A stretch of 64,000 bases of DNA from Aurantimonas endophytica (lineage in GTDB: Bacteria; Pseudomonadota; Alphaproteobacteria; Rhizobiales; Rhizobiaceae), in NCBI RefSeq assembly GCF_014196845.1, contig NZ_JACIEM010000004.1:186001-250000 (forward strand), read 5' to 3'. This document shows positions 1-10,064 of this stretch, piece after piece. The notes under the pieces were generated by a model, which did no database searches, was not told the origin of the DNA, and was given only the letters and a program-made list of their open reading frames with translations. A program made the position numbers and the translations under genes. The stretch's first letter is position 1; each line of letters starts with the position of its first letter.

Positions 1-277
1 GCAGCGCCAGGCGCAGTGGCTCAACCAGTATCCGCAATACGCCATCGTCGTCGAAGGCCATGCCGACGAGCGCGGCACCCGCGAGTACAATCTCGCGCTC
101 GGTGCACGCCGTGCCGCGGCGACGCGCGACTATCTCTCCCGCCTCGGCGTCTCGGCCAACCGCATGCGCACCCTGTCCTACGGTAAGGAGCGCCCGGTCG
201 CCGTCTGCGACGACATCTCCTGCTGGTCGCAGAACCGCCGTGCGGTCACCGCACTGAGCGGCGCCGGCGCCAGCTGA
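1..277 (+). CDS. pal: Peptidoglycan-associated lipoprotein Pal, C-terminal part (5' end outside window)
   Basis: About 91 codons of an OmpA-like peptidoglycan-binding domain, open at the left edge and ending with TGA at 275-277. The motif GHADERGTREYN followed by ALGARRA is the signature of the OmpA/Pal fold that binds meso-diaminopimelate in peptidoglycan. Pal is the outer-membrane lipoprotein of the Tol-Pal system, which holds the envelope layers together during division. The lipobox and N-terminus are not visible. It lies just upstream of cpoB, the usual Tol-Pal order in alphaproteobacteria, so tolB is expected to the left. An OmpA-family porin is excluded mainly by this context. Confidence 0.9.
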   Translation, partial: QRQAQWLNQYPQYAIVVEGHADERGTREYNLALGARRAAATRDYLSRLGVSANRMRTLSYGKERPVAVCDDISCWSQNRRAVTALSGAGAS

Positions 278-473
278 TCCCCGGCATCGACATCGGACAG
301 GCGACGGCCCTCGCGGCCGTTGCCCGGATGCGACAGGCGGGCTTCGTCCCGCCCGGCGGGGTTGCTCGCCCAACTTTGGCCGAACTCCCCCGTTCCATGC
401 TAGGAAGTCCGGGCTGCGGAAGGCGATAAGCGCCTCCGGCCCGGGTCCATTCCGTCCGAGGGGTTTGCCGTTC

Positions 474-1400
474 ATGTACCGTCGATCGACGATTTTCGCC
501 GCGTCCTGCCTGGCGCTGATGCTCGGGACGACGGCCGGCGCGTCGGCTCTCGACCTGCCGTTCGGCTTTGGCGGCGGGAGAAGCGAGGCTGCGCCTTCGG
601 AGCAGCCGGTGCGGATGGCACAGGCCGCCGACCCGGTGCTGCGCATCAACCAGCTCGAAGAAGAGATGCGCCGTCTCAACGGCCGGGTCGAGGAGCTGAG
701 CTTCCAGCTGCTGCAGGCCCAGGAAGACATGCGCAAGTACCGCGAGGATACCGAGTTCCGCTTCCAGGAACTGGAAGGTGGCTCCGGCGACGCGACCCCG
801 GCCAGCGAACGCCGCACCGAAGCCCCGGCACCGTCGACCGATCAGCGCCAGGCCGCCGCAGCGCCGGCGAGCCCCGCCGACACCGGCTCCGGCGACGACG
901 ACATCGGCCGCATCCTCGACCAGGGCCTCGACACCAGCTCGGTCGGCGCGGTCGGCAACACCCCGCCACCCGCGACGACGCCCGCGCCGAGCTCCACCGT
1001 CGCCGCCGTGACGCCGGAAGGGGCGGGCGGGATGTACGATCTCGCCTACAACTATCTGCTCGCCGGCGACTACGGCCTCGCCGAGCAGGCCTTCCGGCAG
1101 TATTCCCAGACCTATCCGAACGCCGCGGACGCGCCGGACGCCGAGTACTGGCTGGGCGAGAGCCTGTTCCAGCAGCAGAAATACACCGACGCCGCCGAAG
1201 TTTTCCTGACGGCGCAGAAGGAGCATCCGGACAGCAGCAAGGCACCGGAGATGATGCTGAAGCTCGGCATGTCGCTGGCCGAACTGGAGAACCGCGAGAC
1301 CGCATGCATCACCTACAAGGAGGTGGCGCGACGCTATCCGCAGATGAGCGCCAACGTGAAGCGCAAGCTCGAGAGCGAGCAGAAGTCCGCCAACTGCTGA
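474..1400 (+). CDS. cpoB: Tol-Pal system protein CpoB (YbgF)
   Basis: Periplasmic protein of 308 residues that coordinates peptidoglycan synthesis with outer-membrane constriction in the Tol-Pal machine. A signal peptide covers about residues 1-24 and ends near ASA. A coiled coil with repeated LEEE/LNGRVEEL heptads spans about 50-90, then a low-complexity Ala/Pro/Thr linker, then C-terminal TPR repeats (about 185-305, with NYLLAGDYGLAEQAF and SLFQQQKYTDAAEVF). The ATG at 474 is chosen because CGAGGGG lies about 10 bases upstream; an in-frame TTG at 465 is too close to that site. Its stop overlaps the tilS start (TGATG at 1398-1402), which suggests translational coupling. Confidence 0.93.
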   Translation: MYRRSTIFAASCLALMLGTTAGASALDLPFGFGGGRSEAAPSEQPVRMAQAADPVLRINQLEEEMRRLNGRVEELSFQLLQAQEDMRKYREDTEFRFQELEGGSGDATPASERRTEAPAPSTDQRQAAAAPASPADTGSGDDDIGRILDQGLDTSSVGAVGNTPPPATTPAPSSTVAAVTPEGAGGMYDLAYNYLLAGDYGLAEQAFRQYSQTYPNAADAPDAEYWLGESLFQQQKYTDAAEVFLTAQKEHPDSSKAPEMMLKLGMSLAELENRETACITYKEVARRYPQMSANVKRKLESEQKSANC

Positions 1401-2851
1401 TGGCCGGCGGGCCGAGGCCCGGAACGGAGCTGCCGCAAGCGGACGCTTGTCCCGTAACGCTCGCCCAATTGCAGGCGGCGCTCGCCGCCGCCATCGAACA
1501 GGCGGCCTGCCGCGTCGGTCGCCCCGCCTGCATCGTCCTTGCCGTCTCCGGCGGGCCGGACTCGCTGGCACTGCTTCTCGCCGCTGCGAGATCGCCAGGC
1601 TACACCCGAACCGACCGCCCGGAATTCCTCGTCGTCACCGTCGATCACGGCCTGCGCCCCGAAGCGGCAGCCGAAGCGCAGTTCGTCGCCGCCATCGCCG
1701 CGGCCCACGGCTTGCGGCACCGGACCATGCGGATGGTTTCTTCTCCGACGGCCGGAAACGTCCCCGCCGCCGCCCGGCGCGGCCGCTATGATCTCCTGAT
1801 CGAAGCCGCCCGCGACGCCGGCGCCAACGCGATCGTGACGGCGCATCACGAGGACGACCAGTTCGAGACCCATCTGCATGCGCTGGGCCGGAAGGCCGGC
1901 CCGGTAGGGCTCGCCGCGATGCGGCCGGTGCGCGATCTGGCGCCCCGGATGGTGCTGCTGCGCCCCTTCCTGGGCATGCCGGGGCAGCGGCTCAAGGCGC
2001 TGGTCGCTGCGAGCGGCATCGCGGCGGTGGACGACCCGACGAACCATGATCTCCGCTACGAGCGCACGCGCCTGCGGATCAAGCTCGCCGACCTCGACCG
2101 CGCGGCGCTGCGACACGACATCGCCCGATATCGGCGCGAGCGTGATGCGCTGGAGGCCGCGCAGGCGACCGTCATCCGGGAGTCGGAAGCGTCCGGCGCG
2201 CTTCGTCTCGGCGACGACGGCGTGCTGCGCCTGGGTCGCGGAGCTTTTCGGCAGCTCCAAGGAGCCGTCGCCTTCGCTTTCCTTTCGCGCGTTCTCCGGG
2301 CGGTCTCCGGCGGCGACTACGCGCCCGGCGCCGATTCGGTCTTGCGGCTGCAGGAGGCGCTCATTTCGCCTTCCGCACGCGTCGCCATGACACTGGGCGG
2401 CGCGATGATCGACGCCGATCCGGACACGATCACGTTCCTTCGGGAATATGGCCGGTCGGGAATCGCCGCGGTGCCGGTCGGCATTGTGGACGCCATCATT
2501 TTCGACGGGCGCTTCCGGGTGCAGGTCCCCACGGGACCCGGCCTCTCGGAGGCCCGGCTGCAAGCCTTCGGCGCGACGGGACGCGGCAGCCGGGTGGAGC
2601 GGACATTGCCGGTCCTGGCTGGTGGCGCCGGGCTTCTGGCGGTGCCGGCGGCGCTCGCCGCCAAGGCGCCCGCGGCGCTCGGCCAACTGCACGTGTCGTC
2701 GCTGCTGCGCTGGCGGTTGCTGCGCGATCTGCCGCTGGCGCCGACGCCCGCGCTCCCGCTGCGGGACCACGCCGCATCCGGATTCGCGGCAAAAGCGCCG
2801 GAACATGTTGGCAAGGCTGGAGACACCACCTATCTTCCCTCCAGCGTCTGA
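1400..2851 (+). CDS. tilS: tRNA(Ile)-lysidine synthetase TilS
   Basis: Converts the wobble C34 of tRNA-Ile(CAU) to lysidine with ATP, so that the tRNA decodes AUA; essential and cytosolic. The N-type ATP-pyrophosphatase motif SGGPDS is at residues 50-55, and further conserved motifs ([20 protein letters not shown]) follow. At 483 residues it is of usual length for Rhizobiales. The start is the ATG at 1400, which overlaps the cpoB stop; the reading frame stays open upstream only because it runs inside cpoB. ftsH follows after 31 bases, a conserved pair. The C-terminal substrate-binding domain is less conserved, which is normal for this family. Confidence 0.93.
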   Translation: MAGGPRPGTELPQADACPVTLAQLQAALAAAIEQAACRVGRPACIVLAVSGGPDSLALLLAAARSPGYTRTDRPEFLVVTVDHGLRPEAAAEAQFVAAIAAAHGLRHRTMRMVSSPTAGNVPAAARRGRYDLLIEAARDAGANAIVTAHHEDDQFETHLHALGRKAGPVGLAAMRPVRDLAPRMVLLRPFLGMPGQRLKALVAASGIAAVDDPTNHDLRYERTRLRIKLADLDRAALRHDIARYRRERDALEAAQATVIRESEASGALRLGDDGVLRLGRGAFRQLQGAVAFAFLSRVLRAVSGGDYAPGADSVLRLQEALISPSARVAMTLGGAMIDADPDTITFLREYGRSGIAAVPVGIVDAIIFDGRFRVQVPTGPGLSEARLQAFGATGRGSRVERTLPVLAGGAGLLAVPAALAAKAPAALGQLHVSSLLRWRLLRDLPLAPTPALPLRDHAASGFAAKAPEHVGKAGDTTYLPSSV

Positions 2852-2882
2852 GCGGACTCGGGCGGTTACCCCAGGAAGACTG

Positions 2883-4820
<1,938 letters not shown>

Positions 4821-4844
4821 TCGCCCCCCTTTACGCCGACCATC

Positions 4845-4870
4845 GAGAGCGCCCCTTGCGGGCGCTCTCT
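4845..4870 (+). terminator. Rho-independent terminator after ftsH
   Basis: A perfect 10-bp stem (GAGAGCGCCC at 4845-4854 with GGGCGCTCTC at 4860-4869) has a 5-base loop and is followed by TTCGTTT. The T tract is weak, but the position 25 bases after the ftsH stop supports a terminator that separates ftsH from glmM. Confidence 0.7.
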
Positions 4871-4991
4871 TCGTTTGGCGTAACTCCACGGGACGAACGA
4901 GTTCGCGACGGTTTTCCCTTAAGCTTTCTCGTGCCGCCTCGTTGCGATAGGAACGGCCCTCAGGACAGCGCCGGCAGGAACAGGCACAAAG

Positions 4992-6338
4992 ATGGGCAGA
5001 ACATATTTCGGCACGGACGGCATCCGTGGCACCGCCAACCGCCACCCGATGACCGCCGAGCTCGCCATGAAGGTCGGCATGGCGGCGGGGATCGCGTTCC
5101 AGCGCGGCAGCTATCGCCACCGCGTGGTCATCGGCAAGGACACGCGTCGCTCGAGCTACATGATCGAGAATGCCATGGTCGCGGGGTTCACCGCCGCCGG
5201 CATGGACGTTTTCCTGCTCGGGCCGATGCCGACACCCGCCGTCGCGATGCTGACGCGGTCGCTGCGCGCCGATATCGGCGTGATGATCTCGGCTTCCCAC
5301 AACCCCTTCGAGGACAACGGCATCAAGCTGTTCGGCCCGGACGGCTACAAGCTGTCGGACGAGATCGAGCTGAAGATCGAACGGCTGCTCGATGACGACC
5401 TGACGTCGCGGCTGCCGACCGGGGATCGCCTCGGGCGCGCCAAGCGGGTCGACGGCGTCCACGACCGCTACATCGAATTCGCCAAGCGCACACTGCCGCG
5501 CGAGATGTCCTTCGAGGGTCTCCGGGTCGCGATCGACTGCGCCAATGGTGCTGCGTACCGGGTCGCGCCGGAAGTGCTGTGGGAGCTCGGCGCCGAGATC
5601 GTCAAGCTCGGCGTCTCGCCCGACGGCATCAACATCAACAAGGGCTGCGGATCCACCGACCCGGCCGCGCTGATCGACAAGGTGAGGGAAGTGCGCGCCG
5701 ATATCGGCATCGCCCTCGACGGCGACGCCGACCGCGTCCTCATCGTCGACGAGACGGGCGCGGTCGTCGACGGCGACCAGCTGATGGCCGTCATCGCCGA
5801 GAGCTGGGCGGAGGACGGAAGGCTGGCGGCGGGCGGCATCGTCGCCACCATCATGTCCAATCTCGGCCTGGAGCGATTTCTCCAGGACCGGCAGCTGCAG
5901 CTCGCCCGCACCAAGGTCGGCGACCGCTACGTCGTCGAGCACATGCGCGAGCATGGCTACAATGTCGGCGGCGAGCAGTCCGGCCATATCGTCCTGTCGG
6001 ATTACGGCACGACCGGCGACGGCCTCGTGTCGGCGCTGCAGATCCTGGCGGTCGTCAAGCGCAAGGGCGGCACCGTCTCGCAGGTCTGCCGGCGCTTCGA
6101 ACCGGTGCCGCAGATCCTGAAGAATGTCCGCTTCGCGGGAGGCGAGCCGCTCGAACGCGAATGGGTGCAGGATGCGATCGCCACAGGCCGCGAGCGCCTC
6201 GGCAATGCGGGCCGCCTGGTGATCCGGCCGTCCGGCACGGAGCCGCTGATCCGCGTCATGGCGGAAGGCGATGATCGCGGACTCGTCAATTCGGTGGTCG
6301 ACGATATCGTGGGAGCACTGCGGCAGGCTGCAGCGTAA
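4992..6338 (+). CDS. glmM: Phosphoglucosamine mutase GlmM
   Basis: Interconverts glucosamine-6-phosphate and glucosamine-1-phosphate on the way to UDP-GlcNAc for peptidoglycan and LPS. The protein has 448 residues, the usual length. The active-site serine loop ISASHNP has its phosphoserine at S102; the Mg-binding loop DGDADR is at 243-248; the sugar-binding loop GGEQSGH and the C-terminal phosphate-binding RPSGTEP are present. It follows ftsH in the order common in Rhizobiales, but a terminator between them suggests it has its own promoter in 4871-4991. No unusual features were seen. Confidence 0.96.
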   Translation: MGRTYFGTDGIRGTANRHPMTAELAMKVGMAAGIAFQRGSYRHRVVIGKDTRRSSYMIENAMVAGFTAAGMDVFLLGPMPTPAVAMLTRSLRADIGVMISASHNPFEDNGIKLFGPDGYKLSDEIELKIERLLDDDLTSRLPTGDRLGRAKRVDGVHDRYIEFAKRTLPREMSFEGLRVAIDCANGAAYRVAPEVLWELGAEIVKLGVSPDGININKGCGSTDPAALIDKVREVRADIGIALDGDADRVLIVDETGAVVDGDQLMAVIAESWAEDGRLAAGGIVATIMSNLGLERFLQDRQLQLARTKVGDRYVVEHMREHGYNVGGEQSGHIVLSDYGTTGDGLVSALQILAVVKRKGGTVSQVCRRFEPVPQILKNVRFAGGEPLEREWVQDAIATGRERLGNAGRLVIRPSGTEPLIRVMAEGDDRGLVNSVVDDIVGALRQAAA

Positions 6339-6462
6339 GCCGCCCTGCAACCTGCCTGATTGCCGCAGCGACAGGTGTCGGTCGAGGCAGTATCGCGCGG
6401 CGGCTTCTGTGTCCAAAACAGCACAACTCGGTGAGCACCTGGCCCCCGCTTTATACTAACGA

Positions 6463-6470
6463 TTAACCAT
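6463..6470 (+). promoter_or_regulatory. Candidate CtrA half-site (TTAACCAT)
   Basis: A perfect 8-base CtrA half-site lies 73 bases upstream of the ATG of the first barrel gene, in an AT-rich spot of otherwise GC-rich DNA. There is no second TTAA at the 7-base spacing (TATA is found there), so this is a half-site only. A CtrA homologue is encoded at 23160-23852. Confidence 0.45.
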
Positions 6471-6543
6471 TGCGATTTACCTTGTTTCGTGAAGAGCGCG
6501 GTTGGAACGCCGTTCTCCAGACGTGCAATCGGAGATGATCGCA

Positions 6544-7455
6544 ATGAAATCGATGCTTCTGACGACGGTCGCCGCGATTGGCGTCCTGTCGTACCTCGGT
6601 GCTGCCGCGCAGGCGGCGGACATTATCGAGGAGCCTATCTATGTCGAGCCTCCGGTGCCCGTCTACGAGGAACCCGTCAAGGAGAACTACTCGGGCTGGT
6701 ATATCCGCGGCGACGCCGGCTATCTCTTCAGCAGCACGGGCAGCGGCGACTACCGCGTCTTCGGCGAAGAGGGCTCACGCTATCACTACGACGAGCTCAA
6801 GCTGAAGGGCTCCTATACGGTCGGTGCCGGCGTCGGTTACCGCGTCGCCGAGCATTTCCGCGCCGACCTGTCCCTCGACTATTACGACCTCGACATCGAC
6901 GGCCGCAGCGACTGCCCGAGCTATGTCGGGTTCGGTTGCTACTACAACGACAGCTCGTCGGCCGACGTCTGGACGGCGATGGCCAACGCCTATGTCGACC
7001 TGCCATATTTCGGACCGATCGCCCCCTATTTCGGCGCCGGCCTCGGCTTTGCCCATGTCAGCTACGGCAAGATGACGAACGAGATCTGCAACCCGACCTG
7101 CGGTGTTGAAGGCAACTTCATCGGCTACCACGATGGCGAGGACAGCTGGCGGTTCGCGTCCTCCCTGATGGCCGGCGCCAGCGTCGACCTGACCAAGCAG
7201 CTCAAGCTCGACGTCGGTTACCGCTACACCCGCGTCTTCGAGGGCGACGCCTTCGGCTACGACCAGGTCGACTCCGCCTTCGGCGCCCGCGGCGTCCAGG
7301 GCCGCGACGACGGCTTCAACCTGCACGCGGTCCGCGCCGGTCTGCGCTACGAGTTCGGCAGCGGCGGCTTCGGCAAGGGCAAGGAGCCGGTCTATGCGGC
7401 GGCGCCTGCCTACGAGGAGCCGGCGCCGTTCTACGAAGAGCCGGTCTACAAGTAA
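6544..7455 (+). CDS. Outer-membrane beta-barrel protein with Tyr-Glu-Glu-Pro segments at both ends
   Basis: Protein of 303 residues. A signal peptide (MKSMLLTTVAAIGVLSYLGA, cleaved after about AAQA) is followed by a Pro/Glu/Tyr-rich segment with EEPIYVEPPVPVYEEP, then a barrel that begins GWYIRGDAGYLF, typical of small Rhizobiales barrels of the Omp25/Omp31 type. The last recognisable strand (HAVRAGLRYEF) is not the C-terminus: about 25 further residues follow, rich in EEP and Tyr and ending VYK. Most such barrels end in an aromatic residue read by BamA, so this tail is odd. The ATG at 6544 is chosen for the GGAG nine bases upstream. A CtrA-like half-site precedes it. The ligand is unknown. 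Confidence 0.82.
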   Translation: MKSMLLTTVAAIGVLSYLGAAAQAADIIEEPIYVEPPVPVYEEPVKENYSGWYIRGDAGYLFSSTGSGDYRVFGEEGSRYHYDELKLKGSYTVGAGVGYRVAEHFRADLSLDYYDLDIDGRSDCPSYVGFGCYYNDSSSADVWTAMANAYVDLPYFGPIAPYFGAGLGFAHVSYGKMTNEICNPTCGVEGNFIGYHDGEDSWRFASSLMAGASVDLTKQLKLDVGYRYTRVFEGDAFGYDQVDSAFGARGVQGRDDGFNLHAVRAGLRYEFGSGGFGKGKEPVYAAAPAYEEPAPFYEEPVYK

Positions 7456-7481
7456 GCAGCCTGTCTGCTTCGCAGCCTGAC

Positions 7482-7515
7482 AAGGCCGTCGTCCTCCGGG
7501 GCGGCGGCTTTGTCG
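7482..7515 (+). terminator. Terminator after the first barrel gene
   Basis: The arm at 7482-7494 pairs with 7499-7511 (13 bp including three G-U pairs) around a TCCG loop, and TTTT follows at 7515-7518. It lies 27 bases after the stop codon at 7455. Confidence 0.7.
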
Positions 7516-7570
7516 TTTTCCGGGCTCACGCGGGCTCGGACGAGCTTCGGCACACGGTTAACAAACAGGG

Positions 7571-7585
7571 TTAATCAGCAGTTAA
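7571..7585 (+). promoter_or_regulatory. Candidate CtrA box TTAA-N7-TTAA
   Basis: TTAATCAGCAGTTAA is an exact match to the full CtrA recognition pattern TTAA-N7-TTAA. A further GTTAAC lies just upstream (7557-7562). The box is 88 bases before the ATG of the second barrel gene. This is a pattern match only; binding is inferred. Confidence 0.55.
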
Positions 7586-7672
7586 GCATTTCTTGCCAAA
7601 GTCCTTGTCAACGAGGCCGCCGCCGGGGCGGGGGGCCCGGGCGCGAAACGGGATGACGGGGAAACGAGGGCC

Positions 7673-8413
7673 ATGAAGTCCACAACGCTAACGATGATCG
7701 GTGCCGTCATGCTGGGCAGCACCCAGCTCGCCAACGCGGCCGACCTGCTGCCGCCGATCTACGACGCGCCGATGTACGAGATCGTGCCGGAGATCGTGCC
7801 CGTCGAGATCGGCAATGGCTGGTATCTGCGCGGCGACGTCTCCTACGATTTCGACAGCGACCTGGACCTCGACGGCGACGGCTCGGCCGAAATCGGTCTC
7901 GACGACGGCTTCGGCTTCGGCGCCGGCTTTGGCTATCGCTTCACCGACTTCTTCCGCGGCGACCTGACGGCACGTTACGCCAAGGCCGATCTCGACTTCG
8001 ACGATGCCTTCTCCCCGTTCTCCGTCGGTGGCGACTCCAAGAGCTGGGAGCTGATGGCCAATGCCTATGTCGACCTCGGCACCTTCGTCGGAGTGACCCC
8101 CTATGTCGGCGGCGGCCTCGGCGCCGTCCGCACCGATTTCAACGTCAATTGCAGCCTCGCCGGTTTCGACTGCGCCGATTTCCTCGACGCCTCCGAATCC
8201 GACACCGCCGAATGGCGCTTCGCCTACGCCCTGATGGCGGGTGTCGCCTACAATCTGTCCGAGAACCTCGCCCTCGACGTCGGCTATCGCTTCCTCGATG
8301 TCGACGGCGGCGAGTTCTACGGCCTGAGCGGTGACGGCTTCGACTTCACGCTCGAAGACGACGGCTACCAGCGCCACACGATCCAGGCCGGTCTTCGCTA
8401 TTCGCTCTGGTAG
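7673..8413 (+). CDS. Outer-membrane beta-barrel protein (Omp25/31-like)
   Basis: Protein of 246 residues with a signal peptide of about 22 residues (ending near NAA). After a short acidic/Pro segment the barrel starts with GNGWYLRGDVSYDF, like its upstream neighbour, and shows alternating strands with many Asp/Gly turns. It ends in RYSLW, an aromatic C-terminus that fits BamA recognition. Its resemblance to the gene at 6544-7455 (GWYxRGD start, ANAYVDLGTF / ANAYVDLPYF strand) suggests an old tandem duplication. A TTAA-N7-TTAA box upstream and a strong terminator downstream make it a single-gene unit. Function beyond membrane structure is unknown. Confidence 0.82.
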   Translation: MKSTTLTMIGAVMLGSTQLANAADLLPPIYDAPMYEIVPEIVPVEIGNGWYLRGDVSYDFDSDLDLDGDGSAEIGLDDGFGFGAGFGYRFTDFFRGDLTARYAKADLDFDDAFSPFSVGGDSKSWELMANAYVDLGTFVGVTPYVGGGLGAVRTDFNVNCSLAGFDCADFLDASESDTAEWRFAYALMAGVAYNLSENLALDVGYRFLDVDGGEFYGLSGDGFDFTLEDDGYQRHTIQAGLRYSLW

Positions 8414-8439
8414 AACCGGGCGGTCATCCCATTGAAATC

Positions 8440-8467
8440 ACGGCGGGGCTTCGGCTCCGCCGTTTTT
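8440..8467 (+). terminator. Strong terminator with UUCG loop
   Basis: ACGGCGGGGC pairs with GCTCCGCCGT (10 bp, one G-U pair) around a TTCG tetraloop, followed by TTTT. It closes the second barrel gene, 27 bases after its stop. Confidence 0.85.
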
Positions 8468-8550
8468 CGTTGCGTTCGCCGCGGGCGATGGCCGGACGCC
8501 TTGTCGCGCAATTGTCGCTTGACCACCGGGGTATCGAAGCGTAGCGACGC

Positions 8551-8602
8551 CGGCGGGACACCTCTCCCCAACGAGAGGCACCTATCTGAAAGGATAGCTC
8601 AG
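8551..8602 (+). ncRNA. serC leader RNA motif (two adjacent hairpins before serC)
   Basis: Two short hairpins abut directly: CCTCTC (8561-8566) pairs with GAGAGG (8573-8578), and CTATC (8582-8586) pairs with GATAG (8593-8597). The loop of the second is TGAAAG, so part of the likely Shine-Dalgarno GAAAGGA (8588-8594) is displayed in that loop, eight bases before the ATG. Position and layout agree with the alphaproteobacterial serC motif, a conserved structure found before serC-serA. Its ligand or mechanism is not known to me. The match to the published consensus is from memory and not scored. Confidence 0.7.
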
Positions 8603-9778
8603 ATGGCCAATACCGCTAAGCCGGACCTGCGTCCGGCCAATCCCCGATTCTCTTCCGGTCCTTGTGCGAAGCGTCCAGGCTGGACGCTCGAGGCGCTCGG
8701 CGATGCCGCCCTCGGCCGCTCGCACCGCGCCAAGGTCGGCAAGTCCAAGCTCCAGCAGGCGATCGACGATACCCGCAGCGTGCTCGGCGTGCCGGCGGAC
8801 TATCGCATCGGCATCGTGCCGGCGTCCGACACCGGCGCCGTCGAGATGGCCATGTGGTCGCTGCTCGGCGCCCGCGGCACCGACGTCGTCGCCTGGGAAT
8901 CCTTCGGCGCCGGCTGGGTCACCGATGCCGTCAAGCAGCTGAAGCTCGACGACGTACGCGTCCTCGAAGCGCCCTACGGCGAGATCGTCGATTTCGCCGA
9001 AGTGGATTTCGACCGCGACGTGGTCTTTACCTGGAACGGCACGACGTCCGGCGTGCGCATGCCCAACGGCGACGCCATCCCGGCCGATCGCCAGGGCCTG
9101 ACGATCTGCGACGCGACCTCGGCCGCCTTCGCTCAGGACCTGCCCTTCGACAAGCTCGATGTCGTGACCTTCTCCTGGCAGAAGGTGCTCGGCGGCGAGG
9201 CCGCCCATGGCATGCTGATCCTCAGCCCCCGTGCGGTCGAGCGGCTGGAAAGCTACAAGCCGGCCTGGCCGCTGCCGAAGATCTTCCGCCTGACCTCCGG
9301 CGGCAAGCTGATCGAGGGCATCTTCAAGGGCGAGACGATCAACACCCCGTCGATGCTCTGCGTCGAGGACTATCTCGATGCGCTGGCATGGGCGAAGTCG
9401 ATCGGCGGGCTGGAGGGCCTGAAGGCGAGAGCCGACGCCAATCTCGCCGTCATAGAGCGCTTCGTCGAGGCCAATGACTGGCTCGGCTTCTTGGCCAAGA
9501 CGCCGGAGACCCGCTCCAACACCTCGGTCTGCCTGCAGTTCACCGATCCGTCGATCGTGGCGCTGTCGGACGAGGCACAGGCCGCCTTCGCCAAGGGCGT
9601 CGTGGCGACGCTGGAGAAGGAGGGCGTCGCCCTCGACATCGGCGCCTATCGCGACGCGCCTCCCGGCCTGCGAATCTGGGCCGGCGCCACCGTCGAGGCG
9701 TCCGATCTCGAGGCGCTGATTCCGTGGCTTGCCTATGCCTACGAGGCGCAGCGCTCGACCTTGGCGCAAGCCGCCTAA
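8603..9778 (+). CDS. serC: Phosphoserine aminotransferase SerC
   Basis: PLP enzyme of 391 residues that transfers the amino group of glutamate to 3-phosphohydroxypyruvate, the second step of serine synthesis; it can also serve PLP synthesis. The class-V aminotransferase fold is visible, with the PLP lysine in [10 protein letters not shown] at K194 and the preceding DATSAAF. The start is the ATG at 8603, which follows the SD-bearing hairpin and gives the [21 protein letters not shown]-terminus of the alphaproteobacterial form. serA follows 286 bases downstream; the leader motif probably controls serC and perhaps both genes. Confidence 0.95.
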   Translation: MANTAKPDLRPANPRFSSGPCAKRPGWTLEALGDAALGRSHRAKVGKSKLQQAIDDTRSVLGVPADYRIGIVPASDTGAVEMAMWSLLGARGTDVVAWESFGAGWVTDAVKQLKLDDVRVLEAPYGEIVDFAEVDFDRDVVFTWNGTTSGVRMPNGDAIPADRQGLTICDATSAAFAQDLPFDKLDVVTFSWQKVLGGEAAHGMLILSPRAVERLESYKPAWPLPKIFRLTSGGKLIEGIFKGETINTPSMLCVEDYLDALAWAKSIGGLEGLKARADANLAVIERFVEANDWLGFLAKTPETRSNTSVCLQFTDPSIVALSDEAQAAFAKGVVATLEKEGVALDIGAYRDAPPGLRIWAGATVEASDLEALIPWLAYAYEAQRSTLAQAA

Positions 9779-9818
9779 GCGCTCACGAGGCGCCGCTGTC
9801 GCCGGACAAGACGCCATT

Positions 9819-9972
9819 CCTCTCCCGTTGACGGGAGAGGGTGGACGGCGCGCAGCGCCGGACGGGTGAGAGCCTGAAGGGCGCCTCGCTCGCTCGTATT
9901 CGCCGGAAGCAGCGCCCAGGAAGCCCTCATCCGGCCCTTCCGGCCATCGTTCCCCGCACGCGGGAGACGAAC
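9819..9972. repeat. Pair of inverted REP-like palindromic units between serC and serA
   Basis: Unit 1 starts with a 10-bp-arm palindrome (CCTCTCCCGT-TG-ACGGGAGAGG, 9819-9840) followed by GGTGGACGGCGC and GCCGGACGGGTGAG. Unit 2 (about 9921-9972) reads CCCTCATCCGGCC and then CCCCGCACGCGGGAG; its reverse complement resembles unit 1 (hairpin, spacer, CCGGA, then GAGGG/TGAG). This head-to-head layout matches the short mosaic palindromic repeats scattered between genes in many Rhizobiales genomes. It may form a long hairpin in the serC-serA transcript. Confidence 0.6.
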
Positions 9973-10064
9973 AATTCGCGGCCTTCGCCGCCGTTCTCAC
10001 TCAATTCAAAGGCGCCCCCGGACGCTGTCGTCCCGTCGCCGCAAGCCACAAGGACACCATACCC

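Noticed and set aside
1304-1399. Extended N-terminus of TilS from the start at 1304
   Set aside because: The extra 32 codons lie inside cpoB in another frame, and the ATG at 1400 overlaps the cpoB stop in the usual coupled manner.
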